DNA from: Chloroflexota bacterium
GTDB taxonomy: Bacteria; Chloroflexota; Anaerolineae; Anaerolineales; Villigracilaceae
Assembly: GCA_016219545.1 (NCBI GenBank)
Contig: JACRMH010000066.1
Coordinates: forward strand, 1 to 64,000
Direction of reading: 5' to 3'
Length of the DNA stretch: 64,000 nt
In this document: in pieces, positions 22,843 through 30,550 of the stretch
How the letters are laid out: every line of letters begins with the position of its first letter
Numbering within the stretch: position 1 is the first letter of the stretch
Program-made: the position numbers and the translations under genes
The notes under the pieces: generated by a model
The model's database searches: none
Seen by the model: the letters and a program-made list of their open reading frames with translations, nothing else
What the model was told of the DNA's origin: nothing

Positions 22843-23796
22843 ATGCGTAGTTTCGCTGGTCGTGATATCCTCTCGCTCAAGGAATTCGAGCGCAATGAGT
22901 TCTTCCACGTGTTCGATGTGGCCCAGAAAATGGAGCCGATTGCACGCGCAAGAAAGAACGTGGACATGCTCAAGGAGAAGACACTGGTAACGGCTTTTTA
23001 TCAGCCCTCGACGCGCACTCGTCTGGCTCATGAATCCGCCATGCACCGCCTCGGCGGTCACGTCACGGGATTCTCGGATGCCAAGATGACCCGCGCCGGT
23101 GACTTCTACCAGGAGTCGATCAAGGATACGGTCAAGATGCTGGAGTTTTATGGCGATGTAATTGTGATGCGCCACTTTCAGCAAGGCGCGCCGCATGAAG
23201 CCGCGAAGTGGGCGAGTGTGCCGATCATCAATGGCGGCGACGGCTGGGGCGAGCACCCGACGCAAATTCTCACCGACTTGTACACCGTGCTGCGTGAGAA
23301 GGGCCGCATTGACGGCCTCAAGTGGCTGGCAGTCGGCGACATGCGCATGCGAACCATGCACTCCCTCGGTTATGCTTTAAGCCAATTTGATTGTCCCATT
23401 ACTTTTGTCGCTCCGCCAGACATGGGGCTGACCGACGACTTCAAAAAGGAACTCAAACAGTTCAGCGTGAATTTCAAGGAAGTGGATCATGTTGAAAAAG
23501 CCATTGCTGAAGCCGATGTGATTTTGGTTGAACCAGTTGTACAGCCCGATTACACCAAGTCCCGCGATGAACGAACGGGCGAGCTCAATCTGACACCTGC
23601 GAATTACAGAATCACGCGTGAGTTGTTGGAGACGAAAGCCAAATCAGACGCGATCCTGCTGCACTCGCTCCCGCGCATGGATGAGATTCCCACCGACGTC
23701 GATATCACGCGCTGGTCGCGTTATTGGCAGGAAGCCTTCAACGGTGTGGTGATGCGAATGACTTTGCTGGCACTGGTATTGGGCGCAATGGAATAG
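22843..23796 (+). CDS. Aspartate/ornithine carbamoyltransferase family protein (PyrB-like)
   Basis: 317 residues. The carbamoyl phosphate loop is STRTR (residues 56-60) in YQPSTRTRLAHESAMHRLGG; NGGDGWGEHPTQILTDLYT and LLHSLPRMDEI are further family motifs. The overall pattern is closest to the catalytic chain of aspartate carbamoyltransferase, but no pyrimidine genes are near. Its position between ygeY and a YgeW-like paralogue suggests a catabolic carbamoyltransferase making carbamoyl phosphate for the carbamate kinase at 25941. The amino-group substrate is unknown. AGGAGG precedes the ATG. Confidence 0.85.
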   Translation: MRSFAGRDILSLKEFERNEFFHVFDVAQKMEPIARARKNVDMLKEKTLVTAFYQPSTRTRLAHESAMHRLGGHVTGFSDAKMTRAGDFYQESIKDTVKMLEFYGDVIVMRHFQQGAPHEAAKWASVPIINGGDGWGEHPTQILTDLYTVLREKGRIDGLKWLAVGDMRMRTMHSLGYALSQFDCPITFVAPPDMGLTDDFKKELKQFSVNFKEVDHVEKAIAEADVILVEPVVQPDYTKSRDERTGELNLTPANYRITRELLETKAKSDAILLHSLPRMDEIPTDVDITRWSRYWQEAFNGVVMRMTLLALVLGAME

Positions 23797-23802
23797 ATGG
23801 TT

Positions 23803-23880
23803 TATTGGTCATCTAGTCGCGTAGTTTGATAGTTTCGTGATTTTGTGACTGCTCGACTACTTGATCATTCGAATAAACAA
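23803..23880. repeat. Short-word TAGT/ACTA hairpin repeat
   Basis: Words such as TAGTCGCGTAGTTTGATAGT on the left and GACTGCTCGACTACTTGATC on the right. It lies just after the PyrB-like gene. Same design as 24837-24892 and 26895-26970. Confidence 0.6.
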
Positions 23881-23890
23881 AGGAGACAAA

Positions 23891-24181
23891 ATGACTATCT
23901 TCGATGATCTTCGCAAACGGTATGGCGCTTCCAGCGCTGAACAGAAATTGATCATTCTTCGCCATGAACTGTTGAGACCGATCGTCACAGTCGAATCGTC
24001 GGCGCACCTGTTGCAGACATCCAGTGACCGGATTTGTGATTGCCTGCCCGAGGAGGTCAGTGCCGAAGAGTTTAAGAACACTGTCATCTGGTTGACCGAA
24101 GCGGCGCGTGACTTGCATCAGATTTTGGATGCGTTAACCCTCGATACATCCAGGGTTCAGGAACAGCATGGCATCGAGTAA
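23891..24181 (+). CDS. Small protein with HisKA-like dimerisation segment
   Basis: 96 residues from an ATG with AAAGGAGAC upstream. Residues 23-50, with LRHELLRPIVTVESSAHLLQ, resemble the H-box helix of histidine kinase DHp domains (H-E-L-x-x-P), followed by a second amphipathic helix (NTVIWLTEAARDLHQILDAL). No catalytic ATPase domain follows, so it cannot autophosphorylate alone. It may be a remnant, a phosphotransfer adaptor or an unrelated helical hairpin. It lies within the purine locus between two carbamoyltransferases. Confidence 0.6.
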   Translation: MTIFDDLRKRYGASSAEQKLIILRHELLRPIVTVESSAHLLQTSSDRICDCLPEEVSAEEFKNTVIWLTEAARDLHQILDALTLDTSRVQEQHGIE

Positions 24182-24265
24182 GTTCAGTAAACAAACCCGT
24201 TGTTCCATGATTGTTGACTTGCCTTTATAGTCATGTAAGGTTGCATATCTTTTATACAGGTAATA

Positions 24266-24790
24266 ATGAAAACTTTAGAAATTCGCCGTCACTCTATCCG
24301 CAACCCCATGGGCGACCACCTTAATCAAAAGGGTGTAGCGCTTGCTCGTTTTGTGGGCCAATCCATCGGTCCGTTTGACCGGGTTGCCACATCCACGCTT
24401 CCGCGCGCGTTTGAAACCGCCATCGCAATGGGCTTTGCCGTAGATGAGCAAAACGAATTAATGAGTACCTACGGACGCGCCGTGGAAGCCGAAGCTCCGT
24501 GGCCCCAGCCTTTCTTCAACTATGCAGAGATCGTCAGGAAGAAAGGCGCGGCCGGCGATTATGCAAAAAAACTTGCGCAGTATTATGCGGTCATCATGGA
24601 TATTGTTCCTGAAGGCAGGTCGGCTCTGGTTATAAACCATGGCGGCGTTGTCGAAATGGGCGTCATTGCCTGCCTGCCCAAACTTGACTACTCCACCTGG
24701 GGCGATGCAGTAGGGTACTGCGAAGGCGCGAGATTATTTTGGGATGAAGGCAGGTTCGTGGATGCAGAAGTTTTGAGAGTGAAAGCATGA
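24266..24790 (+). CDS. Histidine phosphatase family protein
   Basis: 174 residues. The N-terminal EIRRHSIRNPMGDHLNQKG gives the catalytic R-H pair (R8, H9) with S instead of the usual G or A; TSTLPRAFETA contains the second arginine; VINHGGVVEMG contains the second histidine. Members dephosphorylate diverse phosphoesters. The specific substrate is unknown. No strong ribosome site is visible. It is placed inside the purine locus, after a gap of about 85 bases. Confidence 0.8.
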   Translation: MKTLEIRRHSIRNPMGDHLNQKGVALARFVGQSIGPFDRVATSTLPRAFETAIAMGFAVDEQNELMSTYGRAVEAEAPWPQPFFNYAEIVRKKGAAGDYAKKLAQYYAVIMDIVPEGRSALVINHGGVVEMGVIACLPKLDYSTWGDAVGYCEGARLFWDEGRFVDAEVLRVKA

Positions 24791-24836
24791 GTCTGCCGGA
24801 TCCCGGCATAATCACTTACCTTACCAAACGAAAACC

Positions 24837-24892
24837 CACTAGTCAGCTGGAAGACTAGCCGACTAGAAGACTAACAAACTAGGAGACTAATA
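24837..24892. repeat. Short-word CTAGT/ACTAG hairpin repeat
   Basis: Series of CTAGTC, GACTAG, GACTAA words (ACTAGTCAGCTGGAAGACTA...AGACTAAC). It directly precedes the YgeW-like gene and its AGGAGAC ribosome site lies in its right end. Confidence 0.6.
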
Positions 24893-24894
24893 TT

Positions 24895-25884
24895 ATGCAA
24901 ACCAATTTTAGAGGCCGCGATTTCATCGGCGACCTCGACTTCACCAAAGAGGAAGTCGAAACTGTTTTAGAAGTAGCGTGGGATCTGAAGCGCAAGCGCG
25001 CGCTCGGCGAACCGCACCCGTATCTGCGCGATAAGGCGCTGGCGATGTTGTTCTTCTTCTCGTCCACCCGCACGCGCGGATCGTTCGAAGCGGGCATGGC
25101 CCAGCTTGGCGGTCACGGCGCTTTCATTGACAGCAACACGACCCAGATTTCACACGGCGATACACCGGTTGAGATCGGCGAAATTTTCGGGCGTTATTTC
25201 GACGGTATTGCCATTCGTCATTGTGACTATGGGGATGGCAATAAATATTTGAATGCAGTTGCCAAGTCAAGCCGCGCGCCTGTGTTGAACATGCAGTGCG
25301 ATATCTATCATCCCTTCCAATGCCTTGCCGATTTGATGACCATTATGGAGAAAAAAGGTAAGGACCTTCGCAAGAAGAAGATTGTTGTCTCATGGGCTTA
25401 TGCGGCCTCTTATCTCAAACCGATCTCCGTTCCCCAATCCTTGATTCTGCAAATGCCGCGTTTTGGAATGGATGTGACTCTTGCCTATCCGCCCGAGTTC
25501 CCACTCATGCCTGAGATCGTGGCGCAAGCCAAGGAGCAGGCAAAGATCGCCGGCACCAACTTCGAGATTATTGACACCAAAGACGGCATGACCGAAGCCT
25601 GTAAGGATGCCGATGTCATCTATGCCAAATCATGGGGTCCTCTGTTGACCACGAACGATAAAGTGGAAGGCAAGAAACTTCAGGACATGTACAAGAATTG
25701 GCTGATGGATGATGCGAAGTTGAAAGTTGCCAAGCCCGGCGCGATCTACATGCACCCGCTGCCTGCTGACCGTGATGTTGAAGTCACCAGCTCTGTGTTG
25801 GACGGCCCGCAATCTGTTGTATTTGATGAAGCCGAGAATCGTCTGCACGCACAGAAGGCGGTTATGGCTTTAACAATGGCGTAA
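24895..25884 (+). CDS. ygeW: YgeW-like knotted carbamoyltransferase
   Basis: 329 residues. The carbamoyl phosphate loop is SSTRTR (56-61) in FFFSSTRTRGSFEAGMAQLGG. NMQCDIYHPFQCLADLMTI and IVVSWAYAASYLKPISVPQS, with RFGMDVTLAYP, closely recall YgeW-type transcarbamylases, which are encoded in purine/ureide loci. MHPLPADRD near the C-terminus is the ornithine-site region; it lacks the standard H-C-L-P. The substrate is not known with certainty. Carbamate kinase follows after a palindromic repeat, so the pair can produce ATP from a carbamoylated intermediate. Confidence 0.85.
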   Translation: MQTNFRGRDFIGDLDFTKEEVETVLEVAWDLKRKRALGEPHPYLRDKALAMLFFFSSTRTRGSFEAGMAQLGGHGAFIDSNTTQISHGDTPVEIGEIFGRYFDGIAIRHCDYGDGNKYLNAVAKSSRAPVLNMQCDIYHPFQCLADLMTIMEKKGKDLRKKKIVVSWAYAASYLKPISVPQSLILQMPRFGMDVTLAYPPEFPLMPEIVAQAKEQAKIAGTNFEIIDTKDGMTEACKDADVIYAKSWGPLLTTNDKVEGKKLQDMYKNWLMDDAKLKVAKPGAIYMHPLPADRDVEVTSSVLDGPQSVVFDEAENRLHAQKAVMALTMA

Positions 25885-25890
25885 TTGCCG

Positions 25891-25917
25891 GTAGGGGCGG
25901 GGTTACCCCGCCCCTAC
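25891..25917. repeat. GTAGGGGCG palindromic repeat, copy 3
   Basis: Arms GTAGGGGCGGGGT and TACCCCGCCCCTAC (sharing the centre), between the YgeW-like and carbamate kinase genes. Confidence 0.85.
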
Positions 25918-25940
25918 GTTTTGAACAAGGAGATTTATTA

Positions 25941-26894
25941 ATGACAAATAAACTCGCAGTAATCGCCATCGGCGGAAACTCGCTCATCAAAGATGACAAG
26001 CACGTTACCGTTGACAGTCAGTATCTAGCGGCAAAAGAAACGTGTATGCACATTGCGGATATGATCGAACAGGGTTGGGACGTGGCCATCGGTCACGGAA
26101 ACGGCCCGCAGGTCGGTTATATTTTGCGGCGATCCGAAATCGCAGCCAAGACCGCCGGGATGCATGAGGTTCCGCTGGATGTTTGCGGCGCGGATAGTCA
26201 GGGCGCGATCGGTTATGCCCTCCAGCAAAATCTGCAAAATATTTTATATCAGCGTGGAATCAAAAAGAAAGTCGTTACCATCATCACGCAAGTATTGGTG
26301 GATAAGAACGATCCCGCCTTTGCCAAACCGACCAAACCCATTGGCAGTTTCATGGATCAGGATGAAGCGGAACGCCGTCAGCGCGAACAAGGCTGGACGG
26401 TTGTCGAAGATGCCGGTCGTGGATTTCGACGCGTGGTCGCTTCTCCGTTGCCAAAAGAAATCGTTGAATTGGAAACTGTCGAAACCTTGCTCGAAAAAGG
26501 GATCGTCACCATCACTGTTGGCGGCGGCGGCATTCCTGTCATTGACCCGGGCGATGGAAATTATCAAGGCATTGCCGCTGTGATTGACAAAGACTTTGCC
26601 TCGTCACTGTTGGCGCGTGAGATCAAAGCTGACCTGTTCGTTATATCCACGGCAGTCGAAAAGGTGGCCATCAACTTCGGCAAGCCCGAACAAAAATGGC
26701 TGGACCGAATCACACTGGCTGAAGCCAAAGCTTATCTTGCAGAGGGAATCCATTTTGCCAAAGGCTCGATGGCTCCAAAGATACAAGCTGTGATCTGGTA
26801 TCTTGAGAACGGCGGCAAGGAAGCGCTCATTACCAACCCTGAAAATATCGGGCGCGCGCTCAAAGGCGAAACAGGCACCTGGATCGTCGCTTAG
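25941..26894 (+). CDS. arcC: Carbamate kinase
   Basis: 317 residues, normal length. It transfers phosphate from carbamoyl phosphate to ADP, yielding ATP, CO2 and ammonia. Signatures: VIAIGGNSLI, IGHGNGPQVGYI, GGGGIPVIDPGDGNYQGIAAVIDKDFASSLLA and the C-terminal FAKGSMAPKIQAVIWYLENGG. E. coli YqeA, in the analogous purine cluster, is the same type. ACAAGGAG precedes the ATG. The kinase is the probable energy-conserving step of the locus. Confidence 0.96.
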   Translation: MTNKLAVIAIGGNSLIKDDKHVTVDSQYLAAKETCMHIADMIEQGWDVAIGHGNGPQVGYILRRSEIAAKTAGMHEVPLDVCGADSQGAIGYALQQNLQNILYQRGIKKKVVTIITQVLVDKNDPAFAKPTKPIGSFMDQDEAERRQREQGWTVVEDAGRGFRRVVASPLPKEIVELETVETLLEKGIVTITVGGGGIPVIDPGDGNYQGIAAVIDKDFASSLLAREIKADLFVISTAVEKVAINFGKPEQKWLDRITLAEAKAYLAEGIHFAKGSMAPKIQAVIWYLENGGKEALITNPENIGRALKGETGTWIVA

Positions 26895-26970
26895 TCTGAT
26901 CGTTGAATAGTCACATAGTCGAATGGTAACAACCAGACGACTATGTGACTACCCGACCGCACAACTAAAT
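26895..26970. repeat. Short-word TAGTC/GACTA hairpin repeat
   Basis: GAATAGTCACATAGTCG on the left is answered by CGACTATGTGACTACC on the right. Begins at the carbamate kinase stop codon. Confidence 0.65.
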
Positions 26971-26972
26971 TT

Positions 26973-28919
26973 ATGAAACGCCTTCACCGTTCCGTTCCGT
27001 TATTATTCGTCGCTATTTTTGCATACGGACTTTTGATTCCTCAACTCGGTTTTTATTGGGACGACCTGCCCATGTCGTGGATCCGGTATCAGCTCGGCTT
27101 CGAGGCCATGACACGCTACTTCTCCACCAATCGTCCAGTGTGGGCGATGTTGTATCAAGTCACCACACGTATTCTTCCGCAAGTCCCAATTTTTTGGCAA
27201 ATATTTGCGCTCCTCATGCGCTGGCTTGGCGCAGTTACATTGTGGGCAACCGCAAAGCAATTATTTCCAAAGAACGAAAAGATTGCATTTACATTAAGTG
27301 TTTTGTTTTTGTTGTACCCGGGTTTCAATCAACAGTGGGTGAGTTACCTGTACTCGCATTTTTTCATTGTCCTCTTTTTCTTCCTCCTTTCATATTATCT
27401 GATGCTGCGCGGAAAGACGGTTCCCGCCTTGATATTCTCTGCGCTCAATTTATGGATGATGGAATATTTCTTCGTCCTAGAGTTGGTGCGCCCATTTGTG
27501 ATCTTTGCTTCGCTGCGAAATGACCCTGCCTCATTAAAAGAGCGGATCATTCGGACCCTCAAGCTGTGGACTCCATATTTGGCTGTTTTTGTGCTGGCAG
27601 TTCTTTCGCGCATATTCATCTTCAACAATCAAGTCTATCAATTCAGTCTGCGGGCGGAACTTGCGCGTGCGCCGCTTGAAACGATCACCTCGCTTGCCCA
27701 AAATATCTTCTCCAGTTTTTGGGTGACAACGGGTGCGGCCTGGGCTTTGATCTTCCAATTCCCAAATCCTGCTGTAGATGGGATGCGCACGCTGGCATTG
27801 TATGTTCTAGTGGTAATCCTTGTCACGGCGCTGATAATTTTCGTTTTGCGGAATCAAGCTGCAGGTCAGCCAGACCGCGCGGATGCAGTGTGGATCATCT
27901 CTTTGGGGCTGGTCATGCTTGTGCTGGCGGGTCCGCCATTTTGGCTGACAAATCTTCCTGTTTCACTGGGCTTCCCTGCCAATCGCGCAACACTATCCTT
28001 CATGCTTGGCTCAACCTTTATCTTTGCCGGACTATTGGAGCTCATACCTTATAAATTTAAATATGTTTTGGCTTTGCTCTTTGCGTTGATGGCTGGTCGT
28101 CAATTTTTATGGTCGAACGAATTTCGCCGCGATTGGAAACAGCAGAAGGACCTTTTTTGGCAAATGACCTGGCGTGCGCCTGCGTTGAAAAAGAATACGA
28201 CCGTGTTGATGAATGAAGAGTTGAAATATTATGCTGACAATTCATTAGGCGCTGCATTGAATTGGATCTATGCGCCGAATAATCACAGCGACGTGGTGGA
28301 TTATGTTTTGTTCTACCCGACCAATCGCAAGGATCTATCTCTACAGCCGAACATGCCCGTCAATTATGATTTTATTGCGGGAGAGTTCCATGGCAACACT
28401 TCGCAGTCGGTTGTCTTTTATTATTCGCCGCCAAAATGTCTGCGATTGCTTGACCCTGAGATCGATTCGGTCAACCTCACCATCCCTGACGCCACTTTAT
28501 TGCGCGAGGCCTTGCTGCTATCTTCCACTGATCCGATCTTGAATGAGAATATTGCGCACATGCCGGCTGTATATGGGATTGAACCCACTCACGGCTGGTG
28601 TTATTACTTCCAGAAGGCCGATCTTGCCCGCCAAATGAGGGATTGGGAAGAGGTTGTTAAATTGGGCAATAGTGCCTTTGCGTTGGATGATTATCCGAAC
28701 GACCCCATCGAACGTTTTGTGTTTATCGAAGGCTATGCCCATGTCGGAGATTGGGGAAAGGCGGTAGAATTATCTCAAGTCTCTTATAAAATATCGAAAG
28801 ACTTTGTCCGCCCCCCCCTTTGTAAACTATGGGATCGCATTGCCCGTGAAACAGAAAGTACATCAGAGCGGAATGTCACTCTGGATTTAGTACGAAATAA
28901 ATTTGAGTGTTTACCGTAA
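26973..28919 (+). CDS. Polytopic membrane protein, possible GT-C glycosyltransferase
   Basis: 648 residues. About ten hydrophobic segments fill residues 1-390; the last 250 residues are soluble. The first outside loop carries GFYWDDLPMSW, and an Asp pair at this place is typical of GT-C glycosyltransferases that use lipid-linked sugars. No further motif is decisive. It does not fit the purine theme. Promoter-like TATAAT sits at 28924 after the gene. Poor Shine-Dalgarno; start chosen because it begins directly with a membrane segment. Confidence 0.6.
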   Translation: MKRLHRSVPLLFVAIFAYGLLIPQLGFYWDDLPMSWIRYQLGFEAMTRYFSTNRPVWAMLYQVTTRILPQVPIFWQIFALLMRWLGAVTLWATAKQLFPKNEKIAFTLSVLFLLYPGFNQQWVSYLYSHFFIVLFFFLLSYYLMLRGKTVPALIFSALNLWMMEYFFVLELVRPFVIFASLRNDPASLKERIIRTLKLWTPYLAVFVLAVLSRIFIFNNQVYQFSLRAELARAPLETITSLAQNIFSSFWVTTGAAWALIFQFPNPAVDGMRTLALYVLVVILVTALIIFVLRNQAAGQPDRADAVWIISLGLVMLVLAGPPFWLTNLPVSLGFPANRATLSFMLGSTFIFAGLLELIPYKFKYVLALLFALMAGRQFLWSNEFRRDWKQQKDLFWQMTWRAPALKKNTTVLMNEELKYYADNSLGAALNWIYAPNNHSDVVDYVLFYPTNRKDLSLQPNMPVNYDFIAGEFHGNTSQSVVFYYSPPKCLRLLDPEIDSVNLTIPDATLLREALLLSSTDPILNENIAHMPAVYGIEPTHGWCYYFQKADLARQMRDWEEVVKLGNSAFALDDYPNDPIERFVFIEGYAHVGDWGKAVELSQVSYKISKDFVRPPLCKLWDRIARETESTSERNVTLDLVRNKFECLP

Positions 28920-28964
28920 AAGTTTATAATGGAAACATTCACTACAAAGTTGGCTCTTTTCAGC

Positions 28965-28982
28965 AATTTGTCCAGATAAATT
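28965..28982. promoter_or_regulatory. Imperfect palindrome upstream of the BMP gene
   Basis: AATTTGTCCAGATAAATT is an imperfect dyad with TTGTC/GATAA half-sites similar to the 16866 palindrome (TTGTC-GACAA), though spacing differs by one base. Possible second site of the GntR regulator. Confidence 0.3.
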
Positions 28983-29012
28983 AGAAAGGAGGTCCAAAAA
29001 AATAGTTTCTTT

Positions 29013-29039
29013 TTGCACGCCCTGTCTGCTGACTATAAT
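29013..29039 (+). promoter_or_regulatory. Promoter of the nucleoside transporter operon
   Basis: A perfect TATAAT (29034-29039) lies 20 bases before the BMP gene start; TTGCAC at 29013 gives a short 15-base spacer, TTTTGC at 29011 a 17-base one. Confidence 0.5.
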
Positions 29040-29058
29040 TTTTTATAAGGAGAAGAAG

Positions 29059-30342
29059 ATGCGTAAAAATATTTCCCGCCTCGCGTTCATCGCGCTGGCA
29101 CTCATGCTCGTCCTTTCTGCTTGTGGTCCAAAACAAACTGCGACCCCTGTTGCCACCGAGGCTCCTGTCGTTACTGAAGCCCCTGTCGCTACCGAAGCGC
29201 CAGTCGTTGCAACTGAAGCCCCCGCTGATGATGGCGGCTTCCAGATCCCCGATGTGGTTGAAGGAAAATTCAACGTCGCCATGGTCTTGATCGGACCGCA
29301 TGATGACGGCGGCTGGTCACAGGCTCATTATGAAGGTCTCGTCTACATCGAACAAAATGTACCGAACGTTCACACTGCCTACATTGAAAACGTCCCCGAA
29401 GGCGCTGATTCAGAACAGGTATTCCGCAGCCTTTCCCGCAAAGGCTTCAACCTGATCTTCGGCACATCCTTTGGTTTCGGCGACCCGATGGAAACTGTGG
29501 CAGGCGAATTCCCTGACACGATGTTCATCCACCTGACCGGCATTAAATCCAACTTCACGAACTTTGGCAACCTGATGGGCGCCATGGAAGATATGAAATA
29601 TCTGGCCGGTATGCTGGCTGGTGCACGCGCCAAGGCCGACGGCAACATGAAGCTTGGTTACATGGCCACCTTCCCGATCCCCGAAGAGATCCGCCTCGGC
29701 AACGCCATTGCGTTGGGTATGAAGAAGACCTGCCCCGAATGCACCATGGATGTCCGCTGGATCAATACCTGGCACGATCCCATTATCGAAAACGAAGATG
29801 CTGCTTCCTTATTTCATGCTGGCGCACAAGTCGTCTTCACCGGCGCGGATACTCCCGCTGTGGCCGATGTCGCCCAGGAAAAAGGCAAGTGGGGCGTGAC
29901 CTATGACTGGTACGGCTCCTGCAAAGTGGATGCCTGTTTGACCGCTCCTTACTGGGTCTGGGGTCCAATCTATTCAGGCATCACTGAAAAAGTGATCGCA
30001 GGCACCTATGAGCCCGGTTACGATTACTTTGATGCCGACACCGGCGCCTTGGGACTCTTCGGCTTCATGGAAGGTCAAACCCTGCAACCCGGCGTTGCTG
30101 ATCTTGACCCCGAAGTGATCGCCATGGTGAAAGACACTCTTGCCAAGATGCTCGCTGGTGAATTTGACCGCTTTGATGTGTTCACTGGTCCCATCAACGA
30201 CAACAAGGGCAATGTTGTTCTGCCCGCAGGTCAATCCCTGCAGCAGGTTGATCTCGATGCATTCCCGGAATATGGCCTGCCTTGTACGATCCCGGTCTGC
30301 ATGAAGTGGTGGGCCGAAGGCATTACCGCCGAACTCCCCTAA
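29059..30342 (+). CDS. BMP-family substrate-binding lipoprotein
   Basis: 427 residues. Signal peptide MRKNISRLAFIALALMLVLSAC with lipidated C22, then a low-complexity linker of TEAPV repeats (about 28-55), then a BMP/Med domain (VAMVLIGPHDDGGWSQAHYEG; AGMLAGARAKADGNMKLGYMATF). Such proteins bind nucleosides for ABC uptake (NupN/BmpA type). The three genes 30551-34224 supply the ATPase and permeases. A terminator-like hairpin follows, which may raise the amount of binding protein over the membrane components. In the purine locus, nucleosides or purines are the expected ligand. Confidence 0.93.
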   Translation: MRKNISRLAFIALALMLVLSACGPKQTATPVATEAPVVTEAPVATEAPVVATEAPADDGGFQIPDVVEGKFNVAMVLIGPHDDGGWSQAHYEGLVYIEQNVPNVHTAYIENVPEGADSEQVFRSLSRKGFNLIFGTSFGFGDPMETVAGEFPDTMFIHLTGIKSNFTNFGNLMGAMEDMKYLAGMLAGARAKADGNMKLGYMATFPIPEEIRLGNAIALGMKKTCPECTMDVRWINTWHDPIIENEDAASLFHAGAQVVFTGADTPAVADVAQEKGKWGVTYDWYGSCKVDACLTAPYWVWGPIYSGITEKVIAGTYEPGYDYFDADTGALGLFGFMEGQTLQPGVADLDPEVIAMVKDTLAKMLAGEFDRFDVFTGPINDNKGNVVLPAGQSLQQVDLDAFPEYGLPCTIPVCMKWWAEGITAELP

Positions 30343-30359
30343 TAAGTTGATCTAAAATT

Positions 30360-30393
30360 GGGCTAGGACTCCTGTGGGGTTCTAGCCCTTTTT
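30360..30393 (+). terminator. Hairpin terminator after the binding-protein gene
   Basis: GGGCTAG-GA-TCC pairs with GGGGTTCTAGCCC and is followed by TTTTTG. Probably partial termination before the ATPase gene. Confidence 0.75.
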
Positions 30394-30411
30394 GTAAAAC
30401 TTGGCATAGAA

Positions 30412-30529
30412 CGTCACTGCGAGCGCTCTGCGCGACACTTGCACCGCACTGCGTTTGGTGCAGTGCAGGTGAGCAGTCCCCTTGCAAAATAAGGAGATTG
30501 CTTCGGAGAGAACACCCTCGCAATGACAT
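30412..30529. repeat. Interspersed repeat, GTCACTGCGAGCG/GGAGATTGCTTCG family, copy 4
   Basis: Ends CGTCACTGCGAGCG and CTCGCAATGACAT with GGAGATTGCTTCGG inside. It carries an inner palindrome built on CACTTGCACC and GGTGCAGTGCAGGTG, also seen in the copy at 53494. Confidence 0.8.
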
Positions 30530-30550
30530 ACGAATCGCAGGAGTAACTCA

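Noticed and set aside
24837..24892. CRISPR-like short repeats
   Set aside because: Words are 5-6 bases with irregular spacing and form one hairpin; no 20-40 base direct repeats or spacers, and no cas genes.
28984..28995. Perfect AAAGGAGGT Shine-Dalgarno upstream of the BMP gene
   Set aside because: No start codon within 4-15 bases and no open frame follows; the BMP gene has its own AAGGAG at 29045.
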